Assembly (NCBI GenBank): GCA_016931085.1
Contig: JAFGFO010000268.1
Coordinates: 1-7,831 of the forward strand
From: Thermoflexales bacterium
Lineage (GTDB): Bacteria; Chloroflexota; Anaerolineae; Fen-1058
Length of the DNA: 7,831 nt
Direction of reading: 5' to 3'
A program made the translations under genes and the position numbers. This document shows positions 6,150 to 7,831 of this stretch, in pieces (positions within the stretch are counted from its first letter, which is position 1; each line of letters starts with the position of its first letter). The notes below the pieces were generated by a model, which was not told where the DNA came from, made no database searches, and saw nothing but the letters and a program-made list of their open reading frames with translations.

Positions 6150-6284
6150 TCACCGATCAGCATTATAGCACAAGTCGCCAGCTTGGGCAGTAAGTGGGGC
6201 GGGGGTAAGCAAAATAGGCTGAGTTGTGCAAGCGACCAGCATCGCTGCCAGTAATGTACAGGTCCATGTTTTGCTCACGCTCAT
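6150..6284 (-). CDS. short lipoprotein or lipoprotein remnant (44 aa)
   Basis: The protein begins MSVSKTWTCTLLAAMLVACT: a charged start, a hydrophobic core (about 10-18) and a lipobox Leu16-Val17-Ala18-Cys19, so it would be exported, cut before Cys19 and lipid-anchored. A Thr/Pro-rich tether follows (TTQPILLTPAPLTAQ). It then stops after only 25 mature residues. GGAGG lies exactly 6 nt before the ATG (6291-6295), and a -10 box TATAAT (6306-6311) lies just upstream, so expression signals are good. It may be a true small lipoprotein, or the 5' end of a larger lipoprotein gene whose body was lost when the res operon arrived. The promoter of res appears to lie inside its last codons. Confidence 0.5.
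   Translation of the reverse strand: MSVSKTWTCTLLAAMLVACTTQPILLTPAPLTAQAGDLCYNADR
6162..6170 (-). promoter_or_regulatory. extended -10 promoter for the res operon
   Basis: On the minus strand the sequence TGCTATAAT is a perfect extended -10 element (TGN plus TATAAT). No good -35 box is found at 16-18 bp, which extended -10 promoters can tolerate. Transcription would begin near 6155, about 98 nt before the res ATG. The element overlaps codons of the short lipoprotein ORF. Confidence 0.5.
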
Positions 6285-6305
6285 TGCGCGCCTCCCCCCA
6301 TACTC

Positions 6306-6334
6306 ATTATACACCAGGCAGGCGCAAACAAAAA
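6306..6334 (-). promoter_or_regulatory. promoter upstream of the short lipoprotein
   Basis: The minus strand has a perfect TATAAT (6306-6311), with a poor -35 (TTTTTG, 6329-6334) at 17 bp spacing. Transcription would start near 6299, only about 15 nt before the lipoprotein ATG and just ahead of its GGAGG. Confidence 0.4.
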
Positions 6335-6348
6335 ACGCAAGAGATCCA

Positions 6349-6377
6349 TTGTATTAGAGAACAAAAGATGGTATCAT
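6349..6377 (+). promoter_or_regulatory. promoter for the PIN / RHH gene pair
   Basis: TTGTAT (6349-6354), a 17-bp spacer and TATCAT (6372-6377), with TG at 6369-6370 making an extended -10. Transcription would begin near 6384, about 70 nt before the chosen start at 6454. It is divergent from the minus-strand promoter at 6306-6334. Confidence 0.45.
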
Positions 6378-6453
6378 GTAGGCACAATTGGGGTAGTTCT
6401 TGGTGCTATCCTTTAACATGGAAGATAGATCATCCCAGTCCGGTAAAGGCACT

Positions 6454-7014
6454 ATGATAGAACCGTCTATTTTGAGAACCGTAATCAGTAATACCGGGCC
6501 GCTTATATCGGCCTTCCAGTCAAGACGCATAGATATTCTGCGCCAGTTCTACGACGTTATTCTCATCCCCAATAGCGAGCTGCCCGAGTTTGAAGAACAC
6601 GGAGCAGCCGATGAGATAGACGATCTCATTGAAACTGGATTCGTTATCGTGCATACCTTGACAGACGCCGAGAAGCCAATCGCACAGGAGATTGCACAAG
6701 CCATTGCCAATTCGCCGCTCTCTAAAAACAAGGAAGCAGCGCATCATTATTCTGAAGCCGAGGCCATCGTGTTGATGAGTCGGCCAGAGCTATCTGCGCA
6801 AGAAATTTTGCTGGACGAACTGGCTGCCCGCCAAATCGCACAGGCTCGCGGCATCCATGTGGTAGGATTCGCTGGCATTCTCATCCGAGCTTGCCAGCAG
6901 CAACTACTGGCGGCAGAAGACGTTCGCGACACATTGATGCTGTGCCAACAGCAGGGAACGCATTATTCTGACCGGTTCATTACCGAGATCTATACGCGTT
7001 TGACGGAGGGGTAA
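6454..7014 (+). CDS. DUF3368-type PIN domain protein, probable toxin ribonuclease
   Basis: The 186-residue protein matches the DUF3368 branch of PIN-like nucleases. It has an N-terminal VISNTGPLISAF (10-21), where Asn13 stands in the place of the first acidic residue (an Asn here is, as I recall, common in this branch). Acidic Glu101 and Glu103 follow in HHYSEAEAIVLM, and LLDELAARQIAQARGIHVVGF places Asp121 at the third site. The tail RFITEIY fits the family end. PIN proteins bind Mg and cut RNA; in toxin-antitoxin pairs they are held inactive by the partner. The ATG at 6454 is preferred because AAAGG precedes it at 4 nt and the domain starts right after. An ATG at 6418 (12 more residues) and a TTG at 6400 lack a ribosome site. 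The stop abuts the next start, so the two are translated together. Confidence 0.8.
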   Translation: MIEPSILRTVISNTGPLISAFQSRRIDILRQFYDVILIPNSELPEFEEHGAADEIDDLIETGFVIVHTLTDAEKPIAQEIAQAIANSPLSKNKEAAHHYSEAEAIVLMSRPELSAQEILLDELAARQIAQARGIHVVGFAGILIRACQQQLLAAEDVRDTLMLCQQQGTHYSDRFITEIYTRLTEG

Positions 7015-7272
7015 ATGAAAAGTATTGCACCTCACGAGCCACAAGAGCAAGTCTTATCTGCGGCCGACGCTTTTGCTGACGCTCAAAATTCTGAGGCTCG
7101 TTGGCAGGCTTTTGAAGCCAGGCATGGCATCAAGCGGGTCTTTATCGAGTTGCCGGAACCAACGTACAACACGCTGGAACAGTTGGCTGGGCAGCAGCAG
7201 CGGAGTGTCTCTACACTCATTGAGCGCGTTATACAAGATCTGGTAGTAACTTTTGCGCCCATGACTGGCTGA
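7015..7272 (+). CDS. ribbon-helix-helix-like small protein, probable antitoxin
   Basis: The 85-residue protein begins at the base after the PIN gene stop (TAAATG); its GGAGG ribosome site (7005-7009) lies within the last PIN codons. Residues about 40-77 (KRVFIELPEPTYNTLEQLAG, then RSVSTLIERVIQDL) have the strand-helix-helix layout of MetJ/Arc/CopG DNA-binding domains: an alternating beta strand, a short Pro-led helix, then a Ser-led second helix. The first 38 residues are acidic and Gln/Ala-rich and could contact the toxin. It would bind its own promoter and neutralise the PIN protein. Toxin before antitoxin is the less common order. The RHH assignment is from pattern only; another small DNA-binding fold is possible. 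Confidence 0.65.
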   Translation: MKSIAPHEPQEQVLSAADAFADAQNSEARWQAFEARHGIKRVFIELPEPTYNTLEQLAGQQQRSVSTLIERVIQDLVVTFAPMTG

Positions 7273-7425
7273 TCTCTACACAGATACAACTGGTAACACT
7301 CGACCATCCTGTTTACGTTGCATACTCGCAGATATAGCGCGAATCCAGTGCTTTGCGCAAAAGCTCGCGAAACGCCTATCATAGCGTCAATGACAGAACA
7401 GCGGCCTGCCGCAGGAGCGAAATAC

Positions 7426-7831
7426 ATCCGCTCACGCTGGCTTCGCGAAGCGGGCGGGGGCCGCGTGGCGCGTGCCGCGGCCGGGCGAGATCCGCTATCC
7501 CCGAAGGGGATGGCCCACCGCGGCGTGCTGCCGAAGGCTGGACGAGCTGCCCGAGTTCGACCCGCGCTTGTACTCAAGCGCCCTTGTACTCAAGCGCGCG
7601 CTCTGCTCGAGGTGCTGCGCCAGCCGCTGGACGCAAGAGCGCCGCATCGTCACCATCCGAAGGACGGCGGTAGCCGCAGTCGCGCCGCCGGCACGCTGAG
7701 CTTCCCGGCCAATTTTCAGTTTGTCGCCGCCACGCTTTGCGGCGCTGCCCGTGCGGGTTCTTTGGCGATCCGGTCAAAGAGTGCACGTGTGCCCCGGCCC
7801 AGGTCACGCGCTATCAGAAGCGCATTTCGGG
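7426..7831 (+). pseudogene. comM: comM/yifB (Mg-chelatase-like AAA+ ATPase) remnant, broken by short insertions
   Basis: Conserved ComM/YifB blocks appear in the right order but in changing frames: GGGRV (7453-7467), VPRPGEI (7472-7492), MAHRGVL (7510-7530), LDELPEFDPR (7538-7567, containing the Walker B DE), LEVLRQPLD (7606-7632), ERRIVTI (7637-7657), SRAAGTLSFPANFQFVAA (7678-7731) and CPCGFFGDPVKECTC with its continuation to the window end (7746-7831). ComM is a hexameric helicase that promotes branch migration during natural transformation. Between the blocks, one to three expected codons are replaced by 4 to 38 extra bases, several of them hairpin-forming. No Walker A region is in the window. 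Homology may reach back to about 7400 but is weak there; 7273-7400 holds nothing I recognise. The last block is in one frame for at least 28 codons, so the rest of the gene may be intact beyond the edge. G+C here is visibly higher than in the window as a whole. Confidence 0.82.
7567..7598 (+). repeat. 16-bp tandem duplication within the comM remnant
   Basis: CTTGTACTCAAGCGC occurs twice at a 16-bp period (7567-7581 and 7583-7597). With the preceding bases, the first copy forms a hairpin: GCGCTTG (7564-7570), loop TACT, CAAGCGC (7575-7581). It makes up most of the 38-base insertion between the DPR and LEVLRQ blocks. Confidence 0.9.

Noticed and set aside
6400..6453. Earlier starts for the PIN gene (TTG at 6400, ATG at 6418)
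   Set aside because: Neither has a ribosome site, and the extra residues lie outside the domain; the ATG at 6454 has AAAGG just upstream.
7083..7577. Minus-strand ORF of 164 codons at the right end
   Set aside because: It is antisense to the RHH-like gene and the comM remnant; its translation is low-complexity Arg/Ala/Pro with no motif.
7390..7831. Plus-strand frame open from an ATG at 7390 to the window end
   Set aside because: It has no stop, but only parts of it (MAHRGVL, LEVLRQPL, SRAAGTLSFPANFQ) match ComM; the other blocks lie in other frames, so it is an accident of high G+C over a pseudogene.

Overview
The window looks like an accessory stretch of a fairly GC-rich bacterial chromosome. 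Two Y1 (HUH) transposases, a type III-like restriction-modification pair, a PIN-type toxin-antitoxin pair and a comM remnant ending in CPCGFFGDPVKECTC would fit a member of the Chloroflexota (Anaerolineae-like). That placement rests on remembered family resemblance and is only moderately to weakly supported.

Layout. (1) 2-376, plus strand: the C-terminal part of a REP-associated tyrosine transposase, cut by the left edge. (2) 373-767: one weak small ORF and a decayed coding remnant. (3) 6057-768, minus strand: a three-gene operon-like run in the order res (type III-like restriction helicase-nuclease), a complete Y1 transposase, and mod (adenine-specific methyltransferase). (4) 6058-6400: a short minus-strand lipoprotein ORF with a strong ribosome binding site, a possible leader peptide, two minus-strand promoters and one divergent plus-strand promoter. 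(5) 6454-7272, plus strand: a DUF3368-type PIN protein directly followed by a ribbon-helix-helix-like small protein, probably a toxin-antitoxin pair. (6) About 7426-7831: a comM/yifB (Mg-chelatase-like ATPase) pseudogene broken by many short insertions and running off the right edge.

The main unusual signal is a palindromic repeat that I cannot assign to a named family. Its unit is AGACTTCCGAAGTCT, and each element pairs the unit with its reverse complement across a 3-4 nt spacer, so the whole can fold into a 15-bp stem. Five copies occur: after mod (727-759), inside mod (1487-1519), between mod and the transposase (2765-2798), between the transposase and res (3390-3422, also supplying the last codons and stop of res), and inside res (4305-4358, with a third unit). 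Inside genes it is always read as T-S-E-V-(F/L)-K-T-S-E-V and always falls at a domain boundary or the C-terminus. The transposase is flanked closely by a copy on each side, which resembles a REP/RAYT (REPtron-like) arrangement seated in a restriction-modification operon.

How the parts would work together: Res and Mod would form a complex that methylates or cuts unmodified DNA. The transposase may be the enzyme that moves or once moved the palindromes. The central region of mod is about 42% GC against about 62% in neighbouring segments (hand count), as expected if the target recognition region had been exchanged by recombination.
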